From Fibrobacterota bacterium (GTDB lineage: Bacteria > Fibrobacterota > Fibrobacteria > UBA11236), in NCBI GenBank assembly GCA_019509785.1, contig JAEKLQ010000039.1:62001-126000 (forward strand): a stretch of 64,000 nucleotides of DNA, written 5' to 3'. The notes under the pieces were generated by a model. It saw only the letters and a list, made by a program, of their open reading frames with translations. It ran no database searches and was not told where the DNA came from. The position numbers were made by a program, and so were the translations under genes. The first letter of the stretch is position 1. The number at the start of each line of letters is the position of its first letter. Positions 46,099 to 55,804 of this stretch are shown here, in pieces.

Positions 46099-46348
46099 GA
46101 ATTGCCCGCTAGAAGATAAATGGCGAATCGGATCGGCCATCCGAAATCGGGGCCTTTGCGCCCTTTCCGTGTCGAATATATTTACAACCGGATCCCCTCG
46201 TCCTCCCCGAACCTCAGATTTAGCAAGGAGTTATGACCTTTCCCCTAACGCGAAACTGTCGGCTGTTATTACCTTTTTTTGGGTCGGTCTGCTTTTCGGA
46301 CGTCACCCTTCGCGATCGCGAAGGCTCTAATCAGAGAACCAAGGAACC
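46099..46348. other. Divergent intergenic region between the TamB-like gene and the Ig-repeat gene
   Basis: It contains a TTGCGC-15-TATATT pair (46156-46182) pointing toward the Ig-repeat gene and a perfect AAGGAG at 46218-46223 that is only two bases from an ATG, too close for normal use. The ATG of the Ig-repeat gene has its own AAGGA at 46338-46342. Confidence 0.4.
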
Positions 46349-49300
46349 ATGCCCATCAATACGCGTTCACGCAATCGGGCCGTCATGCTGGCCGCCGCCG
46401 GACTGGGTTGGATCCTTTTCTCCTGCAACCAGGCGGACAAGGATTTGGGGGAAGGCCCCATCGGCCCCGGCTCCGGATCCGGATTGGACACCAGCACTTG
46501 GGTCAGGGATTCCGTTTCCGGGAACATGCGCATTTTCGCCACGCCGCAAACCTTGAAAGCCGGCAATAAGGCGCGCGCCACCATTAATGTCCAGGTCTTC
46601 GACGCCAGCCACAATCCCCTTCGCAACCGCCTGGTCAAGTTCGCCGCTTCCATCGGCACCATTTCCGCCAGCGACACCACCGATGCGGACGGCATGGCCA
46701 CCGCCACCTATGCGGGCATCCCGCGCAATGCGGAAGCGCATATCCTCGCCTCCGCCGACGTGGGCGATTCCGTGGCCACGGTTGGCACCTCGGTGCAATT
46801 GCAAGGCCTTACCATCACGGTAACCCCCCGTTCGCTGGATACCCTCATCGGGGAAGCCGTGCCGGTGACCGTTACCGTTCGGGATGGCGAGGGCGAAGCG
46901 GTGGCGGCGGCGGCGGTCAAGCTCCAAGGGGCCTCGGACAATAGCGGAGTCACCGACGGCGCGGGCCAAATCGGAACCACCGTGAACAGCGCGGATGAAA
47001 AGCAAGCCAAGGTGACCGCCCAAGCCTTGGGCGCCGAAGGCTCGGCCACCGTCGGCTTCTGGAAATCCCCCTTCTTCGCCCGCTCCCGCACCTTGCTCCT
47101 CTTCGCCGATCCGCCCCGCATCCCTGCTACCGATGGCCAGACCTCCAGCATCAAGGCCGTCCTCTACGACGAGAACCACAATCCGGTGGCCGGCAAGCGG
47201 GTCACCTTCGCCGCCAGCCAGGGCCTCATCACCCCCTCGGCGACCACCGATTCCTCCGGGGCCGCCCGCGCCACTTTCCAGGGCTTCGCCCAGAATGCCG
47301 ACGCCGTCATCACCGCGAGCTACACCCAAGGCGATTCGGTCCGCACCGCGACCACCACGGTCACCCTGGCCGGCCTGCAAATCGAGGTGAAGCCGAGCGT
47401 GGAGGAGGCCGTGATCGGCGATACCGTGCCCGTCTCCATCCACATGCGCGACGCCGCGGGCCAGGCCCTTCCCAACGTGCAAATCACCCTGAAGGGCGCC
47501 CTGCAATCGTCCCTGCGCACCAACCCTTCCGGCACCGCCACCGCGACCGTAACCAGCGCCTCCCTCGCGACCCAGGCGGTATCGGCCACGGCCCTGGGCG
47601 CCTCCGACAGCGCCAAGATCACCTTCTTGAGCGAGCTTCCCACCGGCAACGTGGTTTCCAAACCCGCCGTCGGCAACCTGCGCATCTTCGTGGATCGCTC
47701 CAAGCTCAAGGCCAGCAACACCGACGAGACCCCGGTGCGCGTCATCGCCTTCGACAAGTTCAACAACCCGCTGGCGGGCCGGCTGGTGCGCTTCACGGCC
47801 AATTTCGGCATCATCAGCGCCAGCGACTCCACCAACGACCGCGGCGAGGCGACGGCCACCTATCGCGCCGTACCCTACAACACCGACGTACGCATCACCG
47901 CCTCGGTGACGGTGGACGATTCCACCCTGTCGGTGGCGACCACGGTGACCTTGACGGGCCTGGAAGTGGAAGTGCGGCCGCAGGTGAGTGACGCCCTGCT
48001 CAACGCCACCGTGCCCGTGACCATCCGCGTCCTGGACGGTTCCGGCAATCCGGTTCCGGACGTGACCGTGAAGTTCAAAGGCAACCCCGGCATCGGCACC
48101 ACCGACGGCGACGGCGTCTTCGTCACGGCCGTAACCAGCGGAACGCAGAATCGCGTTCTCATCGACGCCGAGGCGCTGGGCGCCCAGGATACCGGCTTCG
48201 TGGATTTCTGGGCCAAGCTCCCGGGCAACACCACCACCGGCACGCAGGAAATCCGCAAGCTGCGCATCTTCTCATCGCGCTCGCAATTGCGCGCGGACAA
48301 TTCCGATTTCGCGGTGATCTCCGTCATCCTCACCAACGAAAACAACAACCCCGCCCAAGGGGAGACGGTGAAATTCACCAGCGACCTGGGCATCATCACG
48401 CAAACGGCGACGGTGGACAGCACGGGCCGCGCCACCGCCATCTTGCATAGCGCGCCGGTGAACGGCACCTGCAACGTGGAAGCGACGGCGGTGGGCCGGA
48501 ACCTTTCCGCGAGCACCCAGGTGGTCTTCAGCGGGGTCACCTTGCAATTGGCCGCCAACCAGACCGATTTGAAGGTGGGCGAATTGGCGAGCCTGACGGC
48601 GACCCTGCGGGATGCCTCGGGCAATGCCATCGGCGGGGACGCGGTCGCCTTCACCCTTTCGGGCTCGGGGACCTTCGACAACGGCGGCGCGGCCTATAAT
48701 ACCGTACTCCGTCCCGACGGGACGGCCCTGGTTCGCGTGAGCGGCAGCCAGTCGGGGACCATAGTGGCGAAGGCCTCCGCGTTGAACACGGTGGACTCCC
48801 TCACCTTGAGGTTCTCGAACAACACCCTGAGCCTCAACGCCTCCAAAGCCACGCTGTCCGTAGGCGGGAACGATTCGACCTTCATCACCGCCACCTACGT
48901 GAACGGCTCCAACACGCCCGTCAGCGGCGTCACCATCGCCTTCGCGGCCAATGCCGGCACCATCGTCACCGCTTCCGCCACCACCGACGGAAACGGCAGG
49001 GCTTCGACCTGGTTCAGGAGCGCCACCTTCGCGGGCACCGCCACCGTACAGGCCACCGGGCCGGCGGGTTCGGCGCAAATTCCCATTGCCTTCCAAGCGG
49101 GGGCCGTGAAGGCCATCAAGCTTTCGGTCACCGCGGACAACATCGCCGTGAACGGCGGGATCGCGAACCTGACGGCCAAGGTCTCGGACGCGCAAGGCAA
49201 CCTGGTCTCGGGCCAAGCGGTGAATTTCCGGATCATCCAGGGACCGGGCGGCGGGGAAGCCATCCTGAAGCCGGTGGCGACCAGCCAGGCCGGCATCGCC

Positions 49301-50227
49301 CAAAGCCAATTGGCGGCGGGAAGCGTTCCCAGCGGGTACCGTGGCGTTTTGGTGGTCGCCTCGGCGGGGGGCTTCTCGGATACGTCTAAGCTGACCATCT
49401 CCGGGCCGGCCAGCATCGTAACGGTGTCCCGGCCGCAGGACGATACGGTTCCGGTGCCGAATGGCGGCATTCTGGACGAGACTACCTTCGAATTCTTCGT
49501 GGGCGCGGTCGTGCAGGACGTGAACGGCAATATGGTCGCCGATGGCACCGAGGTCCATTTCAGCGCCACCGTGAGCGGGGCGATCTACGCCACGCGCATC
49601 CTCGACCATTGGGCCGGATTGGGCGGCTCGGTCGATGACGTCAAGCCCGTATACAAGACCATCTACCATGACGTGCCGTTCGAAGACATCAACAACAACT
49701 TCAAGTTCGACGCCGGCATCGATCTGGACTTGGACAACGACCCGGCCACCCTGCGGCGCGGTGAGGACGTGAACGGGGACGGAAGCTTCGACTGGAAAGC
49801 AAGCACGCACGATTTCTGGTTCGACTTCAACGGGGACGGCGTTTGCGAACCCAACGTGGGCGAGGACGACACCGTGGTGGTGGGCGGCAAAACGCTCTAC
49901 GCGGATCTGAACGGCAACGGCTTCCGGGATCGCAGCGAGATCGTGGGGAGCGCGCCCCGCGCCGGCATATGCAATGAGCCCGCCAGCGGCGATTTCCCCT
50001 ACCTGCTGCGGGACATCCGCGATTTCCTGCCCGACCTGCCTTTCACGACCAACGACTTCGCGGTGGCCATCGAGGTTTCCGCCGTCACCAAGGACGGCGT
50101 GGCCCACGCCCGCCTGCGCTACCCAAGGCAATTCGCCCGCAGGCTGGTCGTAAGCGTAAATGCGGAAGCCAACGGCGTACGGGATCGGGACGGGGAGCGA
50201 TTCACCCTTCCCGTGGTGGGGAAATAA
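46349..50227 (+). CDS. Giant Ig-repeat (invasin/Big_1-like) lipoprotein, probable pilus-associated adhesin
   Basis: The 1292-residue protein has a lipobox (WILFSC, Cys near residue 26). Beta-sandwich domains follow, in long-period repeats: GNMRIFATPQTLKAGNKARA / VFDASHNPLRNRLVKFAA / GLTITVTP recur as GNLRIFVDRSKLKASNTDET / AFDKFNNPLAGRLVRFTA / GLEVEVRP and two further times. This is the Big_1/invasin pattern with a conserved NNP turn. Near residues 1105-1190 are Asp-rich loops (DLDLDNDPATL, DFNGDGVCEPN, DLNGNGFRDR) like dockerin/EF-type calcium sites. The next gene begins three bases after its stop and pilC three bases after that one, so all are likely co-transcribed. Confidence 0.88.
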   Translation: MPINTRSRNRAVMLAAAGLGWILFSCNQADKDLGEGPIGPGSGSGLDTSTWVRDSVSGNMRIFATPQTLKAGNKARATINVQVFDASHNPLRNRLVKFAASIGTISASDTTDADGMATATYAGIPRNAEAHILASADVGDSVATVGTSVQLQGLTITVTPRSLDTLIGEAVPVTVTVRDGEGEAVAAAAVKLQGASDNSGVTDGAGQIGTTVNSADEKQAKVTAQALGAEGSATVGFWKSPFFARSRTLLLFADPPRIPATDGQTSSIKAVLYDENHNPVAGKRVTFAASQGLITPSATTDSSGAARATFQGFAQNADAVITASYTQGDSVRTATTTVTLAGLQIEVKPSVEEAVIGDTVPVSIHMRDAAGQALPNVQITLKGALQSSLRTNPSGTATATVTSASLATQAVSATALGASDSAKITFLSELPTGNVVSKPAVGNLRIFVDRSKLKASNTDETPVRVIAFDKFNNPLAGRLVRFTANFGIISASDSTNDRGEATATYRAVPYNTDVRITASVTVDDSTLSVATTVTLTGLEVEVRPQVSDALLNATVPVTIRVLDGSGNPVPDVTVKFKGNPGIGTTDGDGVFVTAVTSGTQNRVLIDAEALGAQDTGFVDFWAKLPGNTTTGTQEIRKLRIFSSRSQLRADNSDFAVISVILTNENNNPAQGETVKFTSDLGIITQTATVDSTGRATAILHSAPVNGTCNVEATAVGRNLSASTQVVFSGVTLQLAANQTDLKVGELASLTATLRDASGNAIGGDAVAFTLSGSGTFDNGGAAYNTVLRPDGTALVRVSGSQSGTIVAKASALNTVDSLTLRFSNNTLSLNASKATLSVGGNDSTFITATYVNGSNTPVSGVTIAFAANAGTIVTASATTDGNGRASTWFRSATFAGTATVQATGPAGSAQIPIAFQAGAVKAIKLSVTADNIAVNGGIANLTAKVSDAQGNLVSGQAVNFRIIQGPGGGEAILKPVATSQAGIAQSQLAAGSVPSGYRGVLVVASAGGFSDTSKLTISGPASIVTVSRPQDDTVPVPNGGILDETTFEFFVGAVVQDVNGNMVADGTEVHFSATVSGAIYATRILDHWAGLGGSVDDVKPVYKTIYHDVPFEDINNNFKFDAGIDLDLDNDPATLRRGEDVNGDGSFDWKASTHDFWFDFNGDGVCEPNVGEDDTVVVGGKTLYADLNGNGFRDRSEIVGSAPRAGICNEPASGDFPYLLRDIRDFLPDLPFTTNDFAVAIEVSAVTKDGVAHARLRYPRQFARRLVVSVNAEANGVRDRDGERFTLPVVGK

Positions 50228-50230
50228 GCC

Positions 50231-51034
50231 ATGAAACGTACCGTAACCCGTTCGTTACCCATCCTCCTCGGGCTGCTCGCGGCGGCGCGCGCCGAATTCC
50301 CCCTGGAGTCCATGGGGCCCAATCGCCTCGGCCTCCAATATGGCTTCGCCCTCCGGGGCCAGGATATAACCAGCCAGGACGTGCCTTCCCACGAAACCCT
50401 CCATACCCTGAACCTGGGGTATTCGCCGCTCCCCTATCTCGGGCTCGAGGCCGGCATCGGCGCGGACGAATTTTCCGTGGATCGCCATAACGGCGCCCGC
50501 TTCAGCGGAGGGTACGGACTCACGCCCGTGTTCGGCGCCACGCTGGCGACCCCCTCCCTCCTCGACCTGCTCCGCGTCGCCGGAGGCGCGCGCTTCCTGT
50601 ACCTCGACAGCGAGGACAATCGCGGCTATGCCTATTCCGGCTGGGTGTCATCCCCCTTCCTGTCCGTCATCCTTTCCCCGTCGGCCTACTTCGACTTGGA
50701 AGCGGGCGCCCGCGGGCATCTGATTAGTGGCGATATGCAGGGTCCGAACGGGGTTACGCAAACCTTTTCGAACCGGGAGACCGTGCGCGGATTCGTTTCC
50801 TTCACCCTCAAGTCGCCCTCCGACTTCGCATTCCTCACCTTCGACGCCGATTTCTCCACGGCGGCCGATCCGGATTGGTCCAACGGGCCGCGGGAAGCCT
50901 CCATCGGGATCTCGTTCGGCACCCTGCTCGGTTGGAAAGCGAAATCGCAAGAGCCCAAGACCGCGCCCACCTACTTCCCCGCCTATCCGGAAATGAAGGA
51001 AAAGCAAAAGAAGATGGAAGAGGAGCTGGAGTAG
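50231..51034 (+). CDS. Predicted outer-membrane barrel, operon partner of the Ig-repeat lipoprotein
   Basis: A signal peptide (MKRTVTRSLPILLGLLAAAR, then AEF) is followed by repeated amphipathic strands (LGLQYGFALRGQD, GYGLTPVFGATLAT, ASIGISFGTLLGW), suggesting a small barrel of about 200 residues. A charged helical tail (MKEKQKKMEEELE) ends the protein. It is separated by three bases from the genes on both sides. It may anchor or export the Ig-repeat lipoprotein; no family is recognised. Confidence 0.65.
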   Translation: MKRTVTRSLPILLGLLAAARAEFPLESMGPNRLGLQYGFALRGQDITSQDVPSHETLHTLNLGYSPLPYLGLEAGIGADEFSVDRHNGARFSGGYGLTPVFGATLATPSLLDLLRVAGGARFLYLDSEDNRGYAYSGWVSSPFLSVILSPSAYFDLEAGARGHLISGDMQGPNGVTQTFSNRETVRGFVSFTLKSPSDFAFLTFDADFSTAADPDWSNGPREASIGISFGTLLGWKAKSQEPKTAPTYFPAYPEMKEKQKKMEEELE

Positions 51035-51037
51035 CCT

Positions 51038-52276
51038 ATGGGCAAATTCAGCTATAAGGTGCGGGACCGGGAGGACCGGGTGCTGTTGGGCACCATGGAA
51101 GCGGTCACGGCCGATGAAGTTCTGGAGAAGCTGAACCAGAAGTCTCTGCTGCCGATCGTGGTGAAGGAGCTGACGGAAGGAGAGGCCCGGCCCGGCAAAT
51201 CCTTCGGCGATACGGTGCGCGAAAGCTTCCGCAATAGCCGGAACCGCGTGCCTTATAAGGATGTCGTGTTCTTCACGCGCCAATTGGCGACCATGGTCGG
51301 CCAAGGAGTGCCGCTTTCCCGGGCGCTTGATCAACTCACCAAGGGCGAAAGGCCGGTATTCCAGAAGATCATCCAACAGGTAGCGGACGACATTTCCACC
51401 GGCCTCACCCTTTCGGACGCTGTGGCCCGCCATCCGGGCGCGTTCAACACGATGTACGTGGCCATATGCCACTCCGGCGAAGTAGCCGGGGCGCTGGACA
51501 AGGTCCTGGACGGCATGGCGACCTATATGGAGAGCGTGGAGATCATGCGCGGCAAGGTGAAGACCGCCATGCGCTATCCCATCTTCATCGCCGGCTTCGT
51601 ATCCCTGATGTTGTTCGGCATCATGTGGAAGCTGGTCCCCACTTTCGAGAATATCTACTCCAGCATGGGCGCGGTACTGCCTGTACCTACCCAGATCCTC
51701 ATTGCCGTTTCCCATGTGGTGCGGCATAATTCCGTTCTCGTCTTCGCAGCCGTCATCTCCATCATCGTCCTATACAAATTCCTCATGACAAAGGACGATT
51801 TCCGCGTACGGTTCCAGAAATCCACCCTCAAGGTCCCCGTCTTCGGGGGCATCCTTCAGAAAAACATCTGGGCCACCTATTGCCGGACCATGGCGCTGCT
51901 GATGGAAGCCGGAACGCCCATCCTAAAGGCCACGGAAATCGCCGGGGCCACGGTCAGCAATAGCTATTTCACCCGCAAGCTCGATGGCATCTACGGAAGC
52001 TTGCGCAAGGGTGAGCTGCTCAGCGAAGCTTTGTCTGCCAGCGGCGTTTTCCCGGTGCTGGTGATCCAATTGGTGTCCACCGGGGAAACCAGCGGCCGCG
52101 TGGACGAGCTACTCCGCAAGGCGGCCGAGTTCTACGAACGGGAGACGCGGAACGTGGTCGATTCCCTTTCCCAAATCATCGAGCCCTTCCTCATCGTCGT
52201 GTTGGGCGGGGTGGTGGGCTCGGTACTGCTCGCCCTGTACATGCCGATTTTCAGCGTGGGCAAATACATCCATTGA
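51038..52276 (+). CDS. pilC: Type IV pilus / type II secretion inner-membrane platform protein
   Basis: PilC/GspF organises pilin assembly in the inner membrane. The N-terminus (MGKFSYKVRDREDRVLLGTM) and the two T2SSF domains are intact: FFTRQLATMVGQGVPLSRAL (about residues 77-96) and its repeat YCRTMALLMEAGTPILKATE (about 280-299). Motifs GEVAGALDKVL and GETSGRVDELL follow at the same distance in each half. Three hydrophobic helices are visible, the last (IVVLGGVVGSVLLALYMPIF) at the C-terminus. 412 residues is usual. Confidence 0.95.
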   Translation: MGKFSYKVRDREDRVLLGTMEAVTADEVLEKLNQKSLLPIVVKELTEGEARPGKSFGDTVRESFRNSRNRVPYKDVVFFTRQLATMVGQGVPLSRALDQLTKGERPVFQKIIQQVADDISTGLTLSDAVARHPGAFNTMYVAICHSGEVAGALDKVLDGMATYMESVEIMRGKVKTAMRYPIFIAGFVSLMLFGIMWKLVPTFENIYSSMGAVLPVPTQILIAVSHVVRHNSVLVFAAVISIIVLYKFLMTKDDFRVRFQKSTLKVPVFGGILQKNIWATYCRTMALLMEAGTPILKATEIAGATVSNSYFTRKLDGIYGSLRKGELLSEALSASGVFPVLVIQLVSTGETSGRVDELLRKAAEFYERETRNVVDSLSQIIEPFLIVVLGGVVGSVLLALYMPIFSVGKYIH

Positions 52277-52405
52277 GGAACAATGCGAAATCTACGCTTA
52301 GAAACACCACGAATTATTCCCGGTCGCGGAATATGTTCCCGCCGGGATCCGGATCCTTCGAGTGCCAACCCTAATTGGAATCCTTCATCATCAGGAGATT
52401 GTGAT

Positions 52406-52813
52406 ATGATTAACGGTTTTAACTTTCGCAACCGCGTCCAAGGCCAGAAGGGGTTCACCCTGGTGGAAGTGATCGTGGTAGCGATCATCGTAGCGGCATT
52501 GGCAGCCGTGGCCATTCCTCTTTATACCAGTTATGTGTCCAGCTCCAGGAAAAATGCCGCCGCCAATAGCGCGGGTTCGATCGCTTCCTTCTGCGGCGCC
52601 TGCCGGAATACTGGTGGAGCTGGCGCGATTATAGATTCCAGCCTGACCACCGGAGGGGGTGCCATTATCTGCAATGCGAAAAGCGATACTACGCGGATCC
52701 AAATCCCGACGGACATCAAGATCGGTTATACCGCGCCCACTGCAACCAGGCCCGGCAACATTCGCGCCGAACATACCGCCGATCAGGCAGATACAGCCAA
52801 CTTTAATTTCTGA
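52406..52813 (+). CDS. Type IV pilin (major pilin candidate)
   Basis: The prepilin site QKG|FTLVEVIVVAII puts the cleavage after Gly16, with Phe1 and Glu5 of the mature pilin, then a hydrophobic helix ending AIPLYTSYVSS. The mature protein is about 119 residues and has a Cys pair (FCGACRN and IICNAK). AGGAG lies upstream of the ATG. It is the first pilin gene after pilC and its upstream gap (129 bases) is the longest in the series, so it could have its own promoter. Confidence 0.92.
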   Translation: MINGFNFRNRVQGQKGFTLVEVIVVAIIVAALAAVAIPLYTSYVSSSRKNAAANSAGSIASFCGACRNTGGAGAIIDSSLTTGGGAIICNAKSDTTRIQIPTDIKIGYTAPTATRPGNIRAEHTADQADTANFNF

Positions 52814-52955
52814 GGAATTGGGCGGATGATTTCCGATTCGCCATTGACTCGCGTTGCTGCTTCAGGTGGCAGCACGTCTCGAACCTACAACTCGTGAGTT
52901 GGAATCCTTGCCATCAAACATCCAGCATCCGGCGGAGGGCGGGAGGATTTTAAGG

Positions 52956-53321
52956 GTGCCCTTGCGTATTCTCCGATCCAACCGATCCCGCGCGGCCGGC
53001 TTCACCTTCATAGAAGCGATTGTGACAGCCGTGATCATGGGCATCCTGGCCGCAACCACGATTCCCATCTATACGGGATACGTCAACTCGCAACGCATAG
53101 ATACGCTCAAGAGCATCGCGCAAATGACCGCCGCTTCGGCGAATATCTATTCGCGTCGCACCAATACCACGCCGACTTGCGCGTCTACCTCGGCCTGCGT
53201 TACCGCGCTCGGGATTTTCGTGTCCGATCCGGCGCAGTTCGATATCCAAATATCCGGTAGAACGGTTATCGTCAAAGATCTCTACCACACCGATGTCGCG
53301 CAGCAAACAGCGAGCTTCTGA
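52956..53321 (+). CDS. Type IV pilin-like protein
   Basis: From the GTG at 52956, which follows GGAGG, the protein is 121 residues. The prepilin site AAG|FTFIEAIVTAVIMG gives Phe1 and Glu5, followed by IPIYTGYVNSQRIDTL. The C-terminal part has a Cys pair (TPTCASTSACV). It resembles the preceding pilin in size and in the IPxYTxYV helix end, so the two are probably paralogues. A longer frame from 52854 starts without a ribosome site. Confidence 0.85.
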   Translation: MPLRILRSNRSRAAGFTFIEAIVTAVIMGILAATTIPIYTGYVNSQRIDTLKSIAQMTAASANIYSRRTNTTPTCASTSACVTALGIFVSDPAQFDIQISGRTVIVKDLYHTDVAQQTASF

Positions 53322-53333
53322 GCATTCCCGATT

Positions 53334-53795
53334 ATGCCTCAATTTATCCGTTCAAAATCATTCCGGGGATGCGGCGGCTTTACCCTAATCGAAGTCATGG
53401 TGGCGGCGCTTTTGCTGGGTCTCGTCATTACGGGAGCGACTTCGATGATAGGCACCGGGCGCACCCTCGAGGGAGCCGGCGATTTGCGTTCCCAAGCCCT
53501 GCGATTGGCGGCGAACTCCATGGAACGGACCACGCATCACTACTCCGCCTATCGAATCGCGCCAGGAGAGTTTACTTCGAAGCCCAAGCTGAATACCCCA
53601 TCGGGAGCGACCTGTACCGCCGACCAAACCGACTCGATTTACGACACGACATCGATAGGCGCCCACTGGACCGACGCGGATGGCGGCGTCGCAGTGAACG
53701 TACCGTACCAAGCGATTTGCGTCAGACTCACCTGGTCGTGCGGAGGCCTGGCCGACAGCGTCGTGCTCAGGAAAAGGATCGCGAACATCCAATGA
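53334..53795 (+). CDS. Minor pilin, PilV/GspI-like
   Basis: Prepilin site CGG|FTLIEVMVAALLLGLVI at residues 13-31, Glu5 present. The 153-residue protein continues with a helix carrying RSQALRLAANSMERT, the arrangement of PilV/GspI minor pilins, and four Cys residues. The start is 13 bases after the previous stop and the end overlaps the next gene by four bases. Confidence 0.8.
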   Translation: MPQFIRSKSFRGCGGFTLIEVMVAALLLGLVITGATSMIGTGRTLEGAGDLRSQALRLAANSMERTTHHYSAYRIAPGEFTSKPKLNTPSGATCTADQTDSIYDTTSIGAHWTDADGGVAVNVPYQAICVRLTWSCGGLADSVVLRKRIANIQ

Positions 53796-54319
53796 GGACG
53801 GAAGCGGGATTCACCCTGATCGAAGCCCTGGCGGGAGGAATTATCTCAACCGTACTGGCTGGCGCCATGCTCTCCCTTTTTTACCTGGTTACAGGCAATA
53901 TCAAGGATAGCGCGGCTAACACCCGGCTACTACGTATCCAGACCGTGGCGGGAGACCAGATCCGACGGATCGTGCGGCGAGCGTATGGGCCCATGCTCAC
54001 GACTGATGCCGGGAGCATTTCCACCATTGTCGATCCGAACCCGCATCCCGGCCTTCAGGAAGTTTGGCTCTATGAAGATCCGGATGCCGAAATCGGCGCG
54101 TACAAGATTTCCGGGGACAATTTGCTGGAGCGGGTGAATGGGGTTTACACCCCGATGCGGATAGGCTCCGATACGGTGTGGCTGGACGGGCCCAACAGTT
54201 CCTTCACCGTACTCCCCAATCGGTTGGGCGTCGCTTTTGATCTGCGGTACCGGATCCAAAAGAACGGGGAGACTGCCCCGATATTCATCGATACGGTCCT
54301 GTGCCGGGGAAAAATATGA
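53792..54319 (+). CDS. Minor pilin, PilW/GspJ-like
   Basis: The short leader MRTEAG precedes FTLIEALAGGIISTVLAGAM, so the prepilin site is Gly6 and Glu5 is kept. The 175-residue protein has the larger C-terminal domain of PilW/GspJ-type minor pilins (LRIQTVAGDQIRRIVRRAYG). It starts inside the stop of the previous gene (ATGA) and ends the same way in the next, so these four genes are translationally coupled. Confidence 0.8.
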   Translation: MRTEAGFTLIEALAGGIISTVLAGAMLSLFYLVTGNIKDSAANTRLLRIQTVAGDQIRRIVRRAYGPMLTTDAGSISTIVDPNPHPGLQEVWLYEDPDAEIGAYKISGDNLLERVNGVYTPMRIGSDTVWLDGPNSSFTVLPNRLGVAFDLRYRIQKNGETAPIFIDTVLCRGKI

Positions 54320-54846
54320 AAGGGCAGCGAGGCTCCATTCTGGCCGGGGTCGTGGGCCTTACCGTCGGCATTACGGCCGCCATCGCCGGCTTTCTGGTTG
54401 TAGCAGGCAACACCACCCGGCTCGAAGCCGATTCCGAATCGGATATACAACTCCACTACGCCGCGCAGTCGGCGATGGTCATGGGGCTTCGTTGGCTGCG
54501 AAGCTACCCGGATCCGTCTATTCCTCCGAATGGCCATTTGGGGGATGATAACTGGCCCGCGCAGCCAATCGTCCTTAATTCGCCGGGAAACAATGACACC
54601 GCGATTACGGCCAACAATTACAGCGCAATGGACGGGGCCCAGGTGAAAGTCGTATTTTCCGCCACCCCCACCGAATTCGAACATCACAAACTCCGTTGCC
54701 TTGCGACGATGGGCAGCGGTAAGGACACTCTCGAAATCAATTACTATGTGAAATCGGCGGGTGCGACTACGGAAAACGAAAACGGCGCTACGCTCTATTC
54801 TCTGGCCACGGCCCAGTGGCGGGAAACCATCCACCCGGGACATTGA
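54316..54846 (+). CDS. PilX/GspK-like minor pilin component
   Basis: MKGQRGSILAGVVGLTVGIT begins with a short basic leader and Gly-Ser before a hydrophobic helix, as in PilX/GspK, where position +5 is not Glu. The 176-residue mature part has SDIQLHYAAQSAMVMGLRWL, the helix typical of these proteins. It overlaps the preceding stop by four bases. Assignment relies on position and N-terminus. Confidence 0.7.
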   Translation: MKGQRGSILAGVVGLTVGITAAIAGFLVVAGNTTRLEADSESDIQLHYAAQSAMVMGLRWLRSYPDPSIPPNGHLGDDNWPAQPIVLNSPGNNDTAITANNYSAMDGAQVKVVFSATPTEFEHHKLRCLATMGSGKDTLEINYYVKSAGATTENENGATLYSLATAQWRETIHPGH

Positions 54847-54853
54847 AGGAACC

Positions 54854-55804
54854 ATGACGAAAAGGACCATACAGGCCGCCAAGCCGGGCAAGATCCTGGG
54901 CATCGAGCATGACCACCTGGGCATCCGGTGCGCGCGGCTCTCCAGCGACGGCCGGGGCAGCTTCACGGTCGACAGGCTGGAGGAAATCAAGGGCGACTTC
55001 GCCGAGGATGCCGCCTTGCTGGAAGGTCTGCGCCAAGTCCGATCGATTTTCGGCGTCTCCTCCCGGGATGCGGTGGTGACCTGCCTGGCGGGCAAGCAGA
55101 TATTCGCATCCCAAATCGAATTCCGCCGCCTGAGCCCGGAGGAAATGGATCAGGCCTTGAGGTTGGAACTGCGCAAGACCGTGCACTTCGAAGTGGCCAC
55201 ATCCACGCTCGATTACCAAATCCTGCCGGGCGAGGATGAATCCAGCGGCGGTCCGGTCCAGGTGATGGTGGCCCTGGCCGCCAATACCCTGCTCAATCGA
55301 AGCCTGCAATTGCTGGAGAGAGCCGGCTTGCAACCTTCGGCGGTGGACGTGCTGCCGGTGGCAATCGCCAACGCCTTGTGGTCCTTAGCCGATGGCACGG
55401 CCGATCACCCCCTGATCGGGCTGCACGTAGGCGCGCAGATCTCCACCATCGTCATCGTCAGCGAGCATTCCCCCTTCTTCAACCGGACTATCTACTTCGC
55501 CGCCGAAGACATGTTCCGCAAGGAAGCCAATCCCGCCGACCGCGACAAACGCTTGCAATCGCTGTCCGACGAGGTTTCCCGATCCCTCCTGTTTTATGAG
55601 AAGAACTACGGGCTTTCCGGATACCAGGGCATCTTCTTGTTGGGGGATTACCTCGACGGGAATGGACTCATCGCCTCCCTGAACCGACAGACTTCCCTGC
55701 CTATCCACAAAATGGATCTGCCGGCCAAGCTGGGCTATCAGAAGGGGCAGAACCCGGGCCATTTCGACCTGGCGGTTTCCTTGGCCCTCAGGGGGGACAC
55801 ATGA
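54854..55804 (+). CDS. pilM: Type IV pilus assembly protein PilM
   Basis: PilM is the cytoplasmic actin-like ring protein that binds PilN. The 316 residues include an N-terminal ILGIEHDHLGIRCARLSSDG phosphate loop-like strand, LRLELRKTVHFEVATSTLDY (about 97-116) and GLHVGAQISTIVIVSEHSPF (about 193-212), where nucleotide contacts are expected. The C-terminal portion has GIFLLGDYLDGNGLIASL. The stop overlaps the pilN start. Slightly short relative to the 350-residue norm. Confidence 0.85.
   Translation: MTKRTIQAAKPGKILGIEHDHLGIRCARLSSDGRGSFTVDRLEEIKGDFAEDAALLEGLRQVRSIFGVSSRDAVVTCLAGKQIFASQIEFRRLSPEEMDQALRLELRKTVHFEVATSTLDYQILPGEDESSGGPVQVMVALAANTLLNRSLQLLERAGLQPSAVDVLPVAIANALWSLADGTADHPLIGLHVGAQISTIVIVSEHSPFFNRTIYFAAEDMFRKEANPADRDKRLQSLSDEVSRSLLFYEKNYGLSGYQGIFLLGDYLDGNGLIASLNRQTSLPIHKMDLPAKLGYQKGQNPGHFDLAVSLALRGDT

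Noticed and set aside
46233-46556. A frame starting MTFPLTRNCRLLLPFF upstream of the Ig-repeat gene, with AAGGAG nearby
   Set aside because: The ribosome site is only two bases from the ATG, the frame overlaps the well-supported lipoprotein signal in another frame, and the product has no consistent pattern.
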